The notes beneath the pieces are model-generated. The model was not told the origin of the DNA, searched no databases, and saw nothing but the letters and a program-made list of their open reading frames with translations. A stretch of DNA of 64,000 bases, taken from NCBI RefSeq assembly GCF_000739615.1, contig NZ_BATP01000056.1:184010-248009 (forward strand), read 5' to 3'. Shown piece after piece: positions 9,039-18,402 of this stretch (its first letter is position 1; each line of letters begins with the position of its first letter). Source of the stretch: Haloferula sp. BvORR071. Its GTDB lineage: Bacteria > Verrucomicrobiota > Verrucomicrobiia > Verrucomicrobiales > Akkermansiaceae. The position numbers were made by a program, and so were the translations under genes.

Positions 9039-9281
9039 ATGGATAACAACGCGTCTCAAACCCTGCCCGGAGATGACCTTCGCCCGCCGCCGCACAAAAG
9101 CCGGGACCTGGTCTATGCCCGAACCCTCCAGCTTGCCCTGAATGCCGGGCGATATGCCCACGAGATATCAAAAGCTGATTATGATCAGGCAATGAGGGAG
9201 GTGACAGGTGAGTCGGACCGGATGCGCCAGGACGCCATCTTGGATTCGGCAGAACGCCGGCTCCTCGCGCGCGTGGCTTGA
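9039..9281 (+). CDS. small hypothetical protein
   Basis: 80 residues from ATG 9039, hydrophilic and mostly helical, rich in Asp, Arg and Ala, with no membrane segment or known motif. It follows the PRC-barrel gene by about 100 bp on the same strand. Its length and even composition make it plausible, but I recognise no family. Confidence 0.5.
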   Translation: MDNNASQTLPGDDLRPPPHKSRDLVYARTLQLALNAGRYAHEISKADYDQAMREVTGESDRMRQDAILDSAERRLLARVA

Positions 9282-9293
9282 TGCCAGGAGCCT

Positions 9294-9839
9294 TTGTTTG
9301 ACTGCAGGAGGGTACCCGGCATCGCCACAAGCAAATCGGCGTCGAAGATCTGGTTGACCTCACTTTCATTTCTCATTTCCACAGCCGCTTTCGCGGCCCC
9401 CCAACGCATGAGCAACGTCGTTCAGCCCGGCGATGTTCCCAAGGCAGAAGAAAAGCGGCCCGAACTGCCAGCGGCATTCCGGAAGCATCTCCACCTCTAT
9501 TCCACACAGCTCGCAGAACTGTACCTGGAAGTTCCGCCACACTCCGGTGTCAGGCGGATGAGCCTCAGCCAGGAGCCTCTGGTGTTCGTGCTGCCTGTTC
9601 CCTCGTGTAAGCTTAGGGTTACGAACCTCAAGACAGGAGTTATTCTCCACTTGAAGGCATTCTACCTGGAACTGGGCATCCTAATCCTCACACTCGGTAT
9701 CGTGGGCTCCATCTTGTGGTCCTTGGCCCGGGACGGGGCAAGCGCACCGCCCGCCATGCCTCAAACATTGGAAAGAGCCAAGTCAACCGGGCCGAGCTCC
9801 GGGAACCTGCCAGAAGTCTGGGCGATCGGCTACCAGTAG
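9294..9839 (+). CDS. hypothetical protein with one membrane segment
   Basis: Up to 181 residues from TTG 9294, preceded by CAGGAG at 9285-9290. An in-frame ATG at 9408 would give a shorter product. If the TTG start is used, residues about 18-35 resemble a signal peptide ending in AFAAP. A clear hydrophobic helix, YLELGILILTLGIVGSILW, lies at about residues 124-142. No recognisable catalytic motif is present. It is convergent with the LacI gene. Confidence 0.45.
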   Translation: MFDCRRVPGIATSKSASKIWLTSLSFLISTAAFAAPQRMSNVVQPGDVPKAEEKRPELPAAFRKHLHLYSTQLAELYLEVPPHSGVRRMSLSQEPLVFVLPVPSCKLRVTNLKTGVILHLKAFYLELGILILTLGIVGSILWSLARDGASAPPAMPQTLERAKSTGPSSGNLPEVWAIGYQ

Positions 9840-9901
9840 GAAACGGCAAGCAGCGCCAGCAAGCGAAAGACTCTTCAAGCTGGCATCACGCGTCTCGCGG
9901 T

Positions 9902-10957
9902 CTACCCCCGCACCGGCCCCACCGTATTCCCCTCGCGCAAGCGCCCGGAGATATAAACGTGCTGCGACTGGTGAAACCGCTTCTTCAATCTCGCTGCCAG
10001 CCGCTGCGTCCCGCTCGCGCCGATCTCCCGGAAGGGAATCTCGATCGTGGTTAGCGCCGGCCGGTTGCCGCGTCGCTCGATCCCGTCAAAGCCCGTTACC
10101 GAGACATCGTTCGGCACCCGCAGGTCCCGCTTCTTCAGTCCCAGGATCAGATCGTAGGCCTGGTGGTCCGCCGCACAGATCCACGCCGTCACCCCGGCCT
10201 GCGTCCGCGCCGCGGCCAACTCAAAGCTCTCCTCCAGCCCCACTTCGGGCCGTGGGAAGACCCCGATGACATCCTGCGGGTCCACCTTCAGGCGCAGTCG
10301 CGTCATCTTCTCGATGAAGGCGCTGTAGCGGCGGAAGGACCAGCCAGCCTCCACCTGATACTTGCGCGTGTAAAAGCCAATCCGCTGGTGACCCGCCTCC
10401 ACGAGGTGATCCACCAGTGTCGAGACCCCGTGGAAATGATCCACATCCACACAATCGATCGCATTGTGCTCGTACTGGTCCACCAGCGAGACCAGCGGGA
10501 AGCGCTCGGCCAGGCCCTCCACCACCGGCTCGGGGAAAGGATAGATCAGCAGCACCCCGTTCGCCTTGCGCTTGGCCAGGCCCGTGATGCGCTGGAACTC
10601 CGGGTGATCGAAGCTGCCGACATCCGGCGGGATCAGGTGCATCTCGATCCGCGCGCCATGCAATTGCGCGTACTCCGAGACCCCCTCCAGGATCTGCGCC
10701 CCGGGGCTCTCGTAGCCGCCGCTGAAGTATTCCTTGGTCTCCGTGCAGATCAGCACGCACAGGTCCATGCGCCCCGGCGGCAGCTTGCGCGTCCGGGTCC
10801 GCGTCTCCATGTGCGCGTAGCCCAGCTCCGCCGCAATCTGGAAGACCTTCGCCCGCGTCACCGGGCTGATGCCGGCATGATTCGTAAAGCACCGCGAGAC
10901 CGTCGCCCTCGATATCCCGAGTCTGTCCGCGATCAATTGTTGGTTCACTTCCGCCAC
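9902..10957 (-). CDS. LacI-family transcriptional regulator
   Basis: 351 residues. The N-terminal HTH (LIADRLGISRATVSRCF, residues about 8-24) is followed by the hinge region and a periplasmic-binding-protein-like effector domain with the family landmarks VDHFHGVSTLVDHLVEAGH and NDVSVTGFDGI near the C-terminus. It is divergent from the secreted glycosidase at 11161, with a 203-bp gap, so regulation of that gene by a sugar signal is likely. I could not identify a convincing palindromic operator in the gap. Confidence 0.95.
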   Translation of the reverse strand: MAEVNQQLIADRLGISRATVSRCFTNHAGISPVTRAKVFQIAAELGYAHMETRTRTRKLPPGRMDLCVLICTETKEYFSGGYESPGAQILEGVSEYAQLHGARIEMHLIPPDVGSFDHPEFQRITGLAKRKANGVLLIYPFPEPVVEGLAERFPLVSLVDQYEHNAIDCVDVDHFHGVSTLVDHLVEAGHQRIGFYTRKYQVEAGWSFRRYSAFIEKMTRLRLKVDPQDVIGVFPRPEVGLEESFELAAARTQAGVTAWICAADHQAYDLILGLKKRDLRVPNDVSVTGFDGIERRGNRPALTTIEIPFREIGASGTQRLAARLKKRFHQSQHVYISGRLREGNTVGPVRG

Positions 10958-11160
10958 TTCTCTTGTGCCCTCAAGGATTTGCGCGGATCATGAACTCCCG
11001 TTTCGCCGGTGGCAAGAACCGCATGTACCAGCATCGATCCCGGCTCCGGCTGCCTTTCGGGCCACTTGGACGCCCAATCACGGGAATACCACTTGCCCGG
11101 AGTTCTCCAAAGTGATGTAATTTTATGCAACAAGAGCCGTAGCCTTTCCTCGCCCATACT

Positions 11161-12441
11161 ATGAAAATCCTACCCCTCCTCCTCACCCTCCCCCTCCTCG
11201 CCTCCGCCGCCGATACTCCCGGCCGCATCACCATGCGCCGCGCCGATTCCGGCAATTGGGAGCTCTTCCGCGATGGCAAGCCCTTCGTCTTCCGCGGTGT
11301 CGGCGGCCAAGGCCATCTCGATGTCCTCGCCGCCGCCGGTGGCAACTCGGTCCGCACCTGGGGCATCGACGCCTTGGACGCGAAGAGCGACGGCAAGCCC
11401 CTCGTCGAAGAAGCCCGCCAGCGCGGCCTCAGCATCGCTGCCGGCATCTGGGTCGGCCACGAGCGTCACGGCTTCAATTACTCCGATCCCGCCCAGCTCG
11501 AGAAGCAGCGCCAGCAAGTCCGCGCCGCCGTCGCGAAGTGGAAGAAGGAGCCCAGCATCGGCATCTGGGGCCTCGGCAATGAAATGGAAGGGCCTGCAGG
11601 CGACGGTAAGGATGACCGCATCTGGAAGGAGATCGAGGTCCTCGCCAAGATCATCAAGGAGGAGGACCCGGACCGCCTGGTCATGACCGTTATCGCCGGT
11701 GCCAATCCGAACAAGGTCAAGGGCGTGAAAGCAAATTGCCCCAGCATCGATATCCTCGGTGTGAATGCCTACGCCTCCGCCGCCGGGGTGGGGAAGGCCG
11801 TGAAATCCGCCGGCTGGGACAAGCCGCTCCTTCTAACAGAGTTCGGTCCGCAGGGTCACTGGGAAGTGCCAAAGACCTCTTGGGGCGCACCGATCGAGCC
11901 GACCAGCCGCGAGAAAGCCGCGAACTACTTCACCACCCAGCAAACCGTCACGGAGGAATCCGCCGGTCTCTGCGTCGGCAGCTTCGCCTTCCTCTGGGGC
12001 CAGAAGCAGGAATGCACCGCCACCTGGTATGGCATGTTCCTCAGGAGCGGCGAGAAGCTCCCGCCCGTCGATGCCATGGCGCGCGCCTGGACTGGGGCTT
12101 GGCCCGCCAACCGTTGCCCGCGCGTCGAGACCTTCACCTCGCCCGCCATGGCCAAGACCATAGCTGCTGGCGAACCAGTGCCCGTGACCCTTGATGTCGT
12201 CGATCCCGAGAACGACAAGGTGCAACTCGAATGGAAGATCGCCGCGGAATCCACCGACCGCAAGGAAGGCGGCGATGCGGAGAAGGCCCCCGAGGAAAAG
12301 GTCATCAACCCGAAGTCCACCGGCTCTAACATCTACACCTTCGATCCGCCGTCCAAGCCCGGCAACTACCGCCTCTTCCTCATCGCCCGCGATGGCAAAG
12401 GCGGCGCCAGCGCCGAGAACTTCGCCTTCCAAGTGAAGTAA
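11161..12441 (+). CDS. secreted clan GH-A-like glycoside hydrolase
   Basis: 426 residues with a signal peptide (MKILPLLLTLPLLASA, cleavage near residue 17). A TIM-barrel follows with the clan GH-A landmarks: acid/base E141 in GLGNEME and nucleophile E227 in LLTEFGP, plus SVRTWGID and DILGVNAYAS strands. The C-terminal about 90 residues look like an Ig/PKD-type beta domain. It would cleave a beta-linked glycan in the periplasm or outside the cell, but substrate and family number cannot be settled by eye (GH2/GH5-like). It is divergent from a LacI regulator. Confidence 0.88.
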   Translation: MKILPLLLTLPLLASAADTPGRITMRRADSGNWELFRDGKPFVFRGVGGQGHLDVLAAAGGNSVRTWGIDALDAKSDGKPLVEEARQRGLSIAAGIWVGHERHGFNYSDPAQLEKQRQQVRAAVAKWKKEPSIGIWGLGNEMEGPAGDGKDDRIWKEIEVLAKIIKEEDPDRLVMTVIAGANPNKVKGVKANCPSIDILGVNAYASAAGVGKAVKSAGWDKPLLLTEFGPQGHWEVPKTSWGAPIEPTSREKAANYFTTQQTVTEESAGLCVGSFAFLWGQKQECTATWYGMFLRSGEKLPPVDAMARAWTGAWPANRCPRVETFTSPAMAKTIAAGEPVPVTLDVVDPENDKVQLEWKIAAESTDRKEGGDAEKAPEEKVINPKSTGSNIYTFDPPSKPGNYRLFLIARDGKGGASAENFAFQVK

Positions 12442-12479
12442 GAAGCAGGATCCGTGGTTCGGGAGGATTGGTGATTTCC

Positions 12480-12920
12480 TCACCAGACCTTTTCCATCCG
12501 CAAATGCGGCCTGCCCACCTCGGTGAAAACATCACCCACCACCTCATACCCGCAGCCCGCGTAGAAGCCCACCGCGTTCTGCCGCGCGTGAAGCACGAAG
12601 TGACGGTAGCCCTCCAGCCACAGCGTCCGCTCTACCGCGTCTAACAGATACTTGCCGTGTCCTTGCCCTCGCAGCTCCGGCAAGATCCACATCTGCCTCA
12701 GTTTCGCGGATGCCGCATCCAGCAGCACCGCGATCAGCCCGCCGGAAATGCTGCCTTCATCCCTCAGCGCGAAGTGCCGGTGGACCTCCTCACCGACGAT
12801 GTCTTCCGGGTTCAAGCGCAGCCCGATCGGTTGGCGCAGGTGGAGATCCCGCAGCCTCACGAGCTCCAGATAATCGGCACTTCCATGGGCGACCTCTTGG
12901 ATCGGCATCGTGATCGTCAT
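12480..12920 (-). CDS. GNAT-family N-acetyltransferase
   Basis: 146 residues. The acetyl-CoA-binding motif is WILPELRGQGHGKYLLDAVE (residues about 77-97, R/Q-G-x-G-K/A loop), followed by a later strand HARQNAVGFYAGCGYEVVG typical of GNAT motif B. The target is unknown. It is convergent with the glycosidase gene, with a 38-bp gap. Confidence 0.92.
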   Translation of the reverse strand: MTITMPIQEVAHGSADYLELVRLRDLHLRQPIGLRLNPEDIVGEEVHRHFALRDEGSISGGLIAVLLDAASAKLRQMWILPELRGQGHGKYLLDAVERTLWLEGYRHFVLHARQNAVGFYAGCGYEVVGDVFTEVGRPHLRMEKVW

Positions 12921-13623
12921 TCTTGGAGTGTCGCCGATTTCTCGCCACCTTCAAGCGAGAGGCCCCACCGGAATCCGATGGGGGCATAGGCCGCCTTGCC
13001 GAACGCCTTCTGCGTCAACTAACGATGGCCACCTTTGGAGTCCTGTCTCTCCGGTGATGTGGTGGGCGTCTCCTCTTTTGAAACGCGCGTTCCCCCGGGC
13101 GCAGTATAGGAATCTCCTGTGGCCTGCTCCTCTGATGGGGAAGGGGAGTTGCGTGCCCCTCGCACTCCTGGCCTCAGCTTCCGCTGGAAGCCGCCTCCCC
13201 GCTGCTCCGCGCGATAGACCTCCTCCTCTGTCGCTCGCCAACCGTTCAGGCTCAGCAAATCCACCAGTCGCGTCAGCTTCGCCGCATACCATCGCGCCAG
13301 CCCCGACAGGAGCTGCCGCCACCTGCAGGAGGAGTTGCTGGGACTTGGGCTCGTAATCTTCATGCTTGGGAAAGCCTTACCCTCGCAGGCTAGCACAGCG
13401 CACATTAGAGCCCGGTTAACGCTGGCCTGAATCATCCCCCCTTAAGGAGTAGGGGGCATCCCTGACGGCTCTTGTCCGGCCCGGAGCGGCGGACCTCGTT
13501 TCTCACAACTTCTCCCCATCTTGACGCGGCCTGGCTTTTGCCCCAGCAAATCCAATGAATACGAGCGGCGATTCCAGTGTCCAAGCCGACTCATGAAGTC
13601 TGCACCCCGGAGCCCGAGATAAG
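12921..13623. other. intergenic region with at most a gene remnant
   Basis: 703 bp without a convincing gene. The best candidate is a minus-strand frame at 13019-13435 (138 codons), whose middle part (GLARWYAAKLTRLVDLL, then NGWRATEEEVYRAE) looks protein-like. Both ends are low-complexity and Ser/Pro-rich, so a decayed gene is more likely than an intact one. No repeat or RNA was recognised. Confidence 0.4.
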
Positions 13624-14844
13624 ATGAAAACCCGCTGGTGGCTGCTTGCCTTGATCCTTACCTTCGTCGCTGGTTGGTTCATCGGCCGCACTTCCCCGCA
13701 GCCCGCGGGGCCGCCGCCTCTTGTTAGCCACGATCCCGTGCCGCGGGATAATCGTGCCGAGCCCTCCCGCGAAACCACCCGCAAGCGCTGGGGGGAGAAG
13801 ATCCAGGAACGCGATCGCGAGGACCTCGGCGGCTTGATCAATGAGATCCCTGCCAAGCACCGCGGCGCCTCGATCGAGGCATGGCTGGCGTCACGGGGCA
13901 TCGGTGGACTCGATGGCGAGGCCAAGGAGAAGCTGAGGGAGCTGTTAGATTCGTGGGCCGCGGCGGATGTGGACGGAGCATGGCAATGGGCCAGCGAGCT
14001 TCGCGATCCCGGCCTGCGTGAGCTCGCCATGACCGGTGTCGCCGGATCCTTGGCAGGCAGCGATCCAAAGCGTGCCTTCGAATGCCTGGTCGCCCTCGGC
14101 GAGTTCCACCACGATCTCGATGACTTCCGCCTCAATAGCCTGATGGAGAAGCTCTCCAAGGAGGCCGCCAAGCAGAGTGCCGCCGCCGTCGTGGATCTCT
14201 GGGCACGCTTGCCGAAAACCGCCGGCTCGGTCCGGACCCGCTATGGCGTCTCCCTTGAAATGGATGCCTCCACCGACTTCCGCACGCTCATCGATGGGAT
14301 GAACCACAAGCTCGGCCAGCGCAACGACCTGCCGATGTTTCCCTCCGGCATGATGGAGTCATGGATGCGTCACGATCCCGATGGCGCCACCGACTACATC
14401 GTCGAGCGTGTCGCCGCGAAGGAGAACTTCGCCAACGAGTGGTGGGAAATGCGCAGCGTGGTGGGGAAGGACAACGCTCCCGCCGCTGATCGCTGGACCG
14501 TGGAATTGCTCCGCAGCCTGCCCGAGGGGCAGCATGGCGCTTTCTTCCAAGGCACTAACATGGTGAACGATCCCGCGGGGACGGTTGCGCTGTTGCAGGG
14601 CAATGCGACCGAAGCGGAGTCCACCCGATGGCTCGGTGAAACCGCCCAGCGCGTGATCGAGGGTGACCAAGCAAGCTGGCAGCTCCCGAATCTCCTGAAG
14701 GAACTCCCCGTCGAGCAGCGGATCGAAATCGCCAAAACCCTCCGCGGCCAAAATGCACTCTCCGCGATCAACGGCATCATCGCCGACTGGAAACTCTCCG
14801 ATGCCCAGGTGCAGGAGATCCGCAACACGATTCACAGCCCTTGA
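13624..14844 (+). CDS. membrane-anchored repeat protein, paralogue 1 of 3
   Basis: 406 residues. The N-terminal hydrophobic segment WWLLALILTFVAGWFIG has no clear cleavage site, so it probably anchors the protein with the rest in the periplasm. The body is helical and built of degenerate units with DP-x-x-A motifs (GSDPKRAFECLVAL, RHDPDGATDYIVE), each about 35-40 residues, as in TPR-like solenoids. First gene of a three-gene operon whose members share this layout. No enzymatic motif is seen. A scaffold or protein-binding role is inferred from the fold only. Confidence 0.8.
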   Translation: MKTRWWLLALILTFVAGWFIGRTSPQPAGPPPLVSHDPVPRDNRAEPSRETTRKRWGEKIQERDREDLGGLINEIPAKHRGASIEAWLASRGIGGLDGEAKEKLRELLDSWAAADVDGAWQWASELRDPGLRELAMTGVAGSLAGSDPKRAFECLVALGEFHHDLDDFRLNSLMEKLSKEAAKQSAAAVVDLWARLPKTAGSVRTRYGVSLEMDASTDFRTLIDGMNHKLGQRNDLPMFPSGMMESWMRHDPDGATDYIVERVAAKENFANEWWEMRSVVGKDNAPAADRWTVELLRSLPEGQHGAFFQGTNMVNDPAGTVALLQGNATEAESTRWLGETAQRVIEGDQASWQLPNLLKELPVEQRIEIAKTLRGQNALSAINGIIADWKLSDAQVQEIRNTIHSP

Positions 14845-14858
14845 GAAATCCTTCCCCC

Positions 14859-15863
14859 ATGCGCCGCTCCCTCTGGATCATTCCGCCTTTGCTTGGCATC
14901 GCCGCCTACTTCGCGGCGGCGGCCAAGAGTGGAAGCGGCGATGTCCCGCCTTTGGCGACTCCCGGCAAGTCCCAAGAGCGCCGAGAGGCACCTACCCGCG
15001 GCGACGTCTCGGCAGCCCTTGCCGAATTCAAGCAGGAGTGGGAGGTGCAGCAGAAGCAGAGGGCCAGCGAAAATGCCACGCTTTCTGCGGCAGTCCTCCG
15101 GGACAAGATCCTCGCCCTGAAGCGGACCTATGAGGCTCTGCCGGAAGACACCGATTGGGATACCTCCGAAGACTTCCAGGCTCGCATGGCTGCCGCTGCT
15201 CACGAACTGGGCCGGCTCCAGGGAGGCGATGCGGCAGCTTGGATTGAAGGCATCGATCCGGAGCTTCGCTTCGCAGTGATGGCTGGCTGGGCGGAGTCGG
15301 ATCCGGACGCTGCGTTCAAGGCAGTGACTGCCAGTGAACGTCGCGGGCCATGCGCTATCACTACACTGATGGAGCTCTTGCAAAAGAAAGCCGGTGCCGG
15401 CAATGCTGCGCTCGCCCTAGCTTGTAGTGAGGTATCATGGGAGCTGTTCCGCGATCTCCCCGGCGATCCCTTCGGCGAGAATTCACTGGAGATCGCCGTG
15501 ACCGCGGATGCCGCACCATGGATCGAAAGCGGCGCTGCGCGGGCACTCGCGGAACAAGGGGTCCGGATCGACAATCTATTCACCCGTTGGGCGGGGACGG
15601 ATCCCTCCCACGCCTTGGTCGCTGCCTTGGATTGGCCGCGCTCCTCCGATTCCGAAATCCTGAAAGTCCTCGGCGTGGGCCTCAAGGATTCGGCGAAGTG
15701 CGACGAAATCCGTAGGTCTTTGGAAGGCTTGCCGCCGGAGCAGTTCGCCCAGGCCGCTGCGGCAGTGAGCAAGTACTGCAAACGTAATACTCAATTAGGC
15801 AGCAATCTGGCGTCCTCCTATCCCATGCTCATCTCCGCGGACAGTGCGGAGCCGCCGCCATGA
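14859..15863 (+). CDS. membrane-anchored repeat protein, paralogue 2 of 3
   Basis: 334 residues from ATG 14859, 14 bp after the stop of paralogue 1. The upstream TTG overlapping that stop is less likely. N-terminal anchor or signal IIPPLLGIAAYFAAAA, followed by a charged coiled-coil-prone stretch and DP-x-A units (ESDPDAAFKAV, GTDPSHALVAALDW). It overlaps the next gene by 4 bp (ATGA), showing translational coupling. It shares the D-P-x-x-A units with its neighbours, but overall identity is low, so the copies are old. Confidence 0.8.
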   Translation: MRRSLWIIPPLLGIAAYFAAAAKSGSGDVPPLATPGKSQERREAPTRGDVSAALAEFKQEWEVQQKQRASENATLSAAVLRDKILALKRTYEALPEDTDWDTSEDFQARMAAAAHELGRLQGGDAAAWIEGIDPELRFAVMAGWAESDPDAAFKAVTASERRGPCAITTLMELLQKKAGAGNAALALACSEVSWELFRDLPGDPFGENSLEIAVTADAAPWIESGAARALAEQGVRIDNLFTRWAGTDPSHALVAALDWPRSSDSEILKVLGVGLKDSAKCDEIRRSLEGLPPEQFAQAAAAVSKYCKRNTQLGSNLASSYPMLISADSAEPPP

Positions 15864-17038
15864 AGCCCGCCACGGAAAAACTCGTCGTCGCCTTGGCCTG
15901 TGCCGCTGCGCTGGCCGCCGGAACGTTTCCGGGTTCCGGCCGATCCCCGCAAGCCCTTCAGGCGGCAATGACGACCGATGGGCCGAATTTGACTCCCGGA
16001 CAGCAAGGTTCCGGATCTGCCCTTGCCAAGCGGGAGTCTATGGATCCCATCACGGCACCGGGCGCGCGGATGATCTTGCTGCGGCGCACGCTGGCCGCCT
16101 GCACGACCGATGCCCTCTGGCAATGGCTGGAGGAAGAGCCAAAGGACGGAGCAAACATCCGCGGCGTGGTAGCCGAGGAACTCATTGATCGTATCGGCTG
16201 GCGCGCCTGGGAGCAAGCACTCGCGATTTCCGATCCCGGACTCCGCGAGCGCATGGGCGATTCGATCTTGTACGCATTTGCCTGCCGCGATCCATGGAAG
16301 GCCCTTGCCGAATGGCAGCAGCACCGGGACATCTTCCAGAGCAAGCACGCCGGCGTAGGGGTGATCTCGCAATGCATCCTGGCCTCTGCGGCCATCTCCG
16401 CGGACAAGACGATCGAGATGTTCCAGCAGATCCCCTTGGAAGAGTCGCAAGAGATGATGGTCGTCGCCTTCGCGAAGGACTTCGACTTCCGCAAGGTGCT
16501 CGACCATTTGGTCACGGACGGGAAACAGCCTTACACTGCGATCGAGGACCTTGTTCCCGCATGGGCGGAGCGCTCCCCGGTCGAGGCCGCTGAGTGGCTG
16601 GCGGCTCATCCGGAGTATCTGGAGAAGGAGTATCGCGAGAGCGAAGTCAGCGGCACTCTGCGCGCCATCGCCAGAGCGGAGCTGGATGAGGCCTCACGCC
16701 GCAGGGCCCTCGAAGCCTTGGCCACGCTGAAACCCGAGGCTCTGGATCAAGCCTGGTTCCTGATCGGCGATGGCAGCGACGGCAAGCTCACCGCCTCCGT
16801 CCTCCAATCCGCGGATATCACCGGCCAGCGCGACGAATATCTGCGCTCCGCTCTTCAGGATACCCGGACCGCCGGCAAGATCGATCCTTCATGGGAGCAA
16901 GTCCCGCTGGCCGAACGCCAGCAAGTCCTCGCTCTCGTGGAGCAGGAGTGGGCGCAGAGCAAGCCCTCACCCGTCGATGCCAAGGCCCGCGCGCGCTGGG
17001 TCAAGATGGTGAAGAGCGCTTGGGGTATCGCTCCCTGA
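15860..17038 (+). CDS. exported repeat protein, paralogue 3 of 3
   Basis: 392 residues, starting with the ATG that overlaps the stop of the previous gene (ATGA). The N-terminus KLVVALACAAALAAGTF is a signal peptide or anchor. Helical repeat body with SDPGLRERMGDSI, CRDPWKALAEW and RSPVEAAEWLAAHPE units of the same type as in the two upstream genes. The C-terminus ends in an Arg/Lys-rich helix. No catalytic residues were recognised. The three genes are probably co-transcribed and may form one envelope complex. Confidence 0.8.
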   Translation: MKPATEKLVVALACAAALAAGTFPGSGRSPQALQAAMTTDGPNLTPGQQGSGSALAKRESMDPITAPGARMILLRRTLAACTTDALWQWLEEEPKDGANIRGVVAEELIDRIGWRAWEQALAISDPGLRERMGDSILYAFACRDPWKALAEWQQHRDIFQSKHAGVGVISQCILASAAISADKTIEMFQQIPLEESQEMMVVAFAKDFDFRKVLDHLVTDGKQPYTAIEDLVPAWAERSPVEAAEWLAAHPEYLEKEYRESEVSGTLRAIARAELDEASRRRALEALATLKPEALDQAWFLIGDGSDGKLTASVLQSADITGQRDEYLRSALQDTRTAGKIDPSWEQVPLAERQQVLALVEQEWAQSKPSPVDAKARARWVKMVKSAWGIAP

Positions 17039-17171
17039 GGATTTGAGCGAGTGCGACCCTGCCCTTGCTCCTTATCCCATATCTTCCATGTGCGAGGCTG
17101 GAGCAGCCGACATGTGCGCCGCCCCTTCATCACCCCGTCGGGCTTCTCACCGCAGATTCCCAGAGCGAGAG

Positions 17172-17338
17172 GTGGCGCGGTCTCTCCAGAGCCGCGACTG
17201 TGTAACTGTACCCATTCCCCGCGGGACTTCTCAGCGGGTGAGTTCCCCCGATCCTCCAGAAAGCAGCACGCCGGAGCTTTCAAAGCTGCGGCGTAAGTGT
17301 GGATTCTCCCGGTCGCGGCTCTGGAGAGGCCGCGCCAC
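17172..17338. repeat. 167-bp MITE-like element with 26-bp terminal inverted repeats
   Basis: Left arm 17172-17197 and right arm 17313-17338 are reverse complements at 25 of 26 positions, the exception being a G-T wobble at 17181. The arm core is CTCTCCAGAGCCGCGA. Inside the right half a second hairpin is present around AGCTTTCAAAGCT with GC flanks. The element fills most of the gap between two convergent genes. It has no coding capacity. It could be a MITE or a folded RNA, and no target-site duplication is obvious. Confidence 0.7.
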
Positions 17339-17344
17339 TTCCAA

Positions 17345-18385
17345 TCACCCCTTCGCCGCCCCCGTGCTCTGCCTTGGCGTGTAAATCGTCGCGAACACCT
17401 CCTGCCGCGCCGGCAAGACCTCCGCACCCTCGATCCGCGAAATGAGCAACTCCGCCGCCGCCTTCGTGATCGCCTTGTAGCGCTGCCGGATCGAGCTCAG
17501 CGTGATCGGCAGATAAGAACACAGAGGCACATCGTCCACCCCCACCACCGAGAGATCTGCCGGGATCTCCATCCCCGCCTCGATCGCCGCGCGCATCGCC
17601 CCGATCGCCGCCAGGTCATTCATCGCCAGCAGCGCGGTCGGCCGCTTGTCGCTGCGCTTCTTCAGGAAGCCCGCGAAAGTGTCACAAGCACTCTCCACCG
17701 TGTGCCCCGTGCGCAGGATATCGATGTTCGCCGCCGGGATGCCCCGCGCTGCCAGCATCTCTTGGAAAAGCCTCGGACGATTGCCGTCCGCCTGTCCCTC
17801 CGCCAGTGCGCTCAGGAAGGCGAAGCGCTTGTGACCCAGGCTGCACAGCGCATCCACCGCATCGGTTAGACCCTGCGTGAAATCCGAGAGCACTGCATCC
17901 ACCGGGATCGGCTTCTCCGGGATACCATTGCCCAGCACCACCACCGCCCGGTTCGCCTCCGCCATCTCCTCCAGCTCCGCGCGGAAGACCTCATTGTCGG
18001 AGAGCCACAGCACACTGCCATCCACCTCCAGGTCATCCAGATCCGCGAAGAGATGCTTCTCCCGGACCAGCGAGGACCGGCAATTCTCCACCAGCAGATC
18101 ATACCCGCGCTCCTCCACCGCCGACTCCAGCTCATCTGCCAGCGTCGAGAAGAAGGGATTCGTCAGGTCCTGGATCAGCAGCCCGATCGTATGATAGCGC
18201 CCGGAGCGCAGCGCCCGCGCCGTCTTCGATGGGCGGTAGCCCAGCTCGCTCGCCGCCTGGAAGACCCGCGCCTCCGTCTCCTTCGACGCCCACGAATTCG
18301 GCCGCCGGTTCAGGATCGTGGAGGCCGTATTCACTGCCACTCCAGCCCGCTCGGCCACGTCCTTCAGACGGATGCGCTTGTTCAT
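17345..18385 (-). CDS. LacI-family transcriptional regulator
   Basis: 346 residues. N-terminal HTH IRLKDVAERAGVAVNTASTI followed by YRPSKTARALRSGR (the hinge), then a type I periplasmic-binding-protein fold with IGLLIQDLTNPFFS, TALLAMNDLAAIGAM and LSVVGVDDVPLCSYLPITLSSI. All are standard family positions. It is divergent from the secreted protein at 18571. A palindrome directly upstream of the start codon (18386-18402) suggests self-repression. No sugar operon is adjacent, so the regulated pathway is unknown. Confidence 0.95.
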   Translation of the reverse strand: MNKRIRLKDVAERAGVAVNTASTILNRRPNSWASKETEARVFQAASELGYRPSKTARALRSGRYHTIGLLIQDLTNPFFSTLADELESAVEERGYDLLVENCRSSLVREKHLFADLDDLEVDGSVLWLSDNEVFRAELEEMAEANRAVVVLGNGIPEKPIPVDAVLSDFTQGLTDAVDALCSLGHKRFAFLSALAEGQADGNRPRLFQEMLAARGIPAANIDILRTGHTVESACDTFAGFLKKRSDKRPTALLAMNDLAAIGAMRAAIEAGMEIPADLSVVGVDDVPLCSYLPITLSSIRQRYKAITKAAAELLISRIEGAEVLPARQEVFATIYTPRQSTGAAKG

Positions 18386-18402
18386 ATAGGAACTTTTCCT
18401 AT
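18386..18402. promoter_or_regulatory. palindrome ATAGGAA-N3-TTCCTAT, candidate LacI self-operator
   Basis: Perfect 7-bp arms separated by CTT, ending one base before the ATG of the LacI gene. Its position would let a bound regulator block transcription or translation of its own gene. The same AGGAA could also act as ribosome site on the minus strand. Confidence 0.55.
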
